NCBI RefSeq assembly: GCF_001317355.1
Contig: NZ_LKET01000068.1
Location: 186,001-250,000 of the forward strand
Source: Oxobacter pfennigii
GTDB taxonomy: Bacteria > Bacillota > Clostridia > Clostridiales > Oxobacteraceae
Reading direction: 5' to 3'
Length of the DNA stretch: 64,000 nt
Shown here: piece after piece, positions 63,907 to 64,000 of the stretch
Layout of the letters: each line of letters begins with the position of its first letter
Numbering within the stretch: the first letter of the stretch is position 1
Program-made: the position numbers and the translations under genes
The notes under the pieces: model-generated
Databases searched by the model: none
What the model was told of the DNA's origin: nothing
The model's input: only the letters and a program-made list of their open reading frames with translations

Positions 63907-63982
63907 AAGAACTGCGGACTAATCGAACACCAAAATTTCATAAAAGAAATTAATGCTTAAAAATTTGATTTGAGGTGTATTT

Positions 63983-64000
63983 ATGAAAAAATCACAAGTT
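63983..64000 (+). CDS. Start of a truncated gene (MKKSQV...)
   Basis: ATG with GAGGTG 6 bases upstream; only six codons are inside the window, so the product cannot be named. Confidence 0.6.

Noticed and set aside
63790-63960. Possible c-di-GMP riboswitch in the last leader
   Set aside because: A GCACA segment is present, but the conserved GGACGCAAAG-type core is missing.
1-64000. CRISPR array, transposon, integrase or prophage
   Set aside because: No regularly spaced repeats, transposase motifs or phage structural genes were seen on either strand.

Overview
The window looks like a chromosomal segment of a low-GC, anaerobic member of the Clostridia. The evidence is AT-rich spacers, AGGAGG-type ribosome binding sites throughout, a complete butyryl-CoA synthesis operon, peptide and amino-acid uptake genes, and many sequences in Firmicute style (PyrR leader, Rex-like operator, TTGACA/TATAAT promoters). 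I see no rRNA, tRNA, CRISPR array, transposase or phage gene. The genus cannot be named from this sequence alone.

Layout. 1-1566 is the C-terminal part of pyruvate carboxylase. 1673-7541 (minus) is thl-crt-bcd-etfB-etfA-hbd, converting acetyl-CoA to butyryl-CoA, with a Rex-like site over its promoter. 8399-12657 (minus) is carA-carB behind a PyrR-type attenuator leader. 13137-15291 is a DUF1538 membrane protein plus a tandem P-II-like protein, each an internal duplication. 15405-18089 is a secreted flavin fumarate-reductase-like lipoprotein divergent from a TetR regulator, with a 20-bp palindrome between them. 18166-32238 (minus) is one tight run of 11 genes: oppD, oppF, dppB, dppC, N-acyl-D-amino-acid deacylase, peptide-binding lipoprotein, two M19 dipeptidases, an M28 peptidase, a PrpR-type sigma-54 activator and a nitroreductase. 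A textbook -24/-12 promoter stands before the first gene. 32581-34329 is a solitary sensor kinase. 34519-38432 is potABCD. 38780-39790 is DAHP synthase.

39979-42835 is an HtrA-type protease followed by an unknown exported protein. 43001-44869 is an unknown membrane protein. 44948-46488 is ogt-alkA-ybaK (DNA repair and aminoacyl-tRNA proofreading). After small cysteine-rich and zinc-ribbon proteins and a methyltransferase comes a polar amino-acid ABC transporter (48074-50399). 50428-56499 is a polyphosphate cluster: a free-standing HD protein, two Ppx/GppA proteins (the second with altered active-site motifs) and ppk1. Then follow a SEC-C protein and a MoxR-DUF58-transglutaminase set (57214-61622). 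The window ends with two paralogous small CxxC proteins that share a palindromic promoter element, a lipoprotein, and the start of a gene with a long leader.

How it works together. Carbon flows from peptides and pyruvate to butyrate through the flavin-based bcd/etf complex, under apparent redox (Rex) control. The most distinctive system is the sigma-54 peptide operon. It combines import, two L,D-type dipeptidases, a deacylase for N-acyl-D-amino acids and its own activator, which suggests scavenging of capped or D-residue-containing peptides. All function calls come from reading translated sequence by eye; no database search was run.
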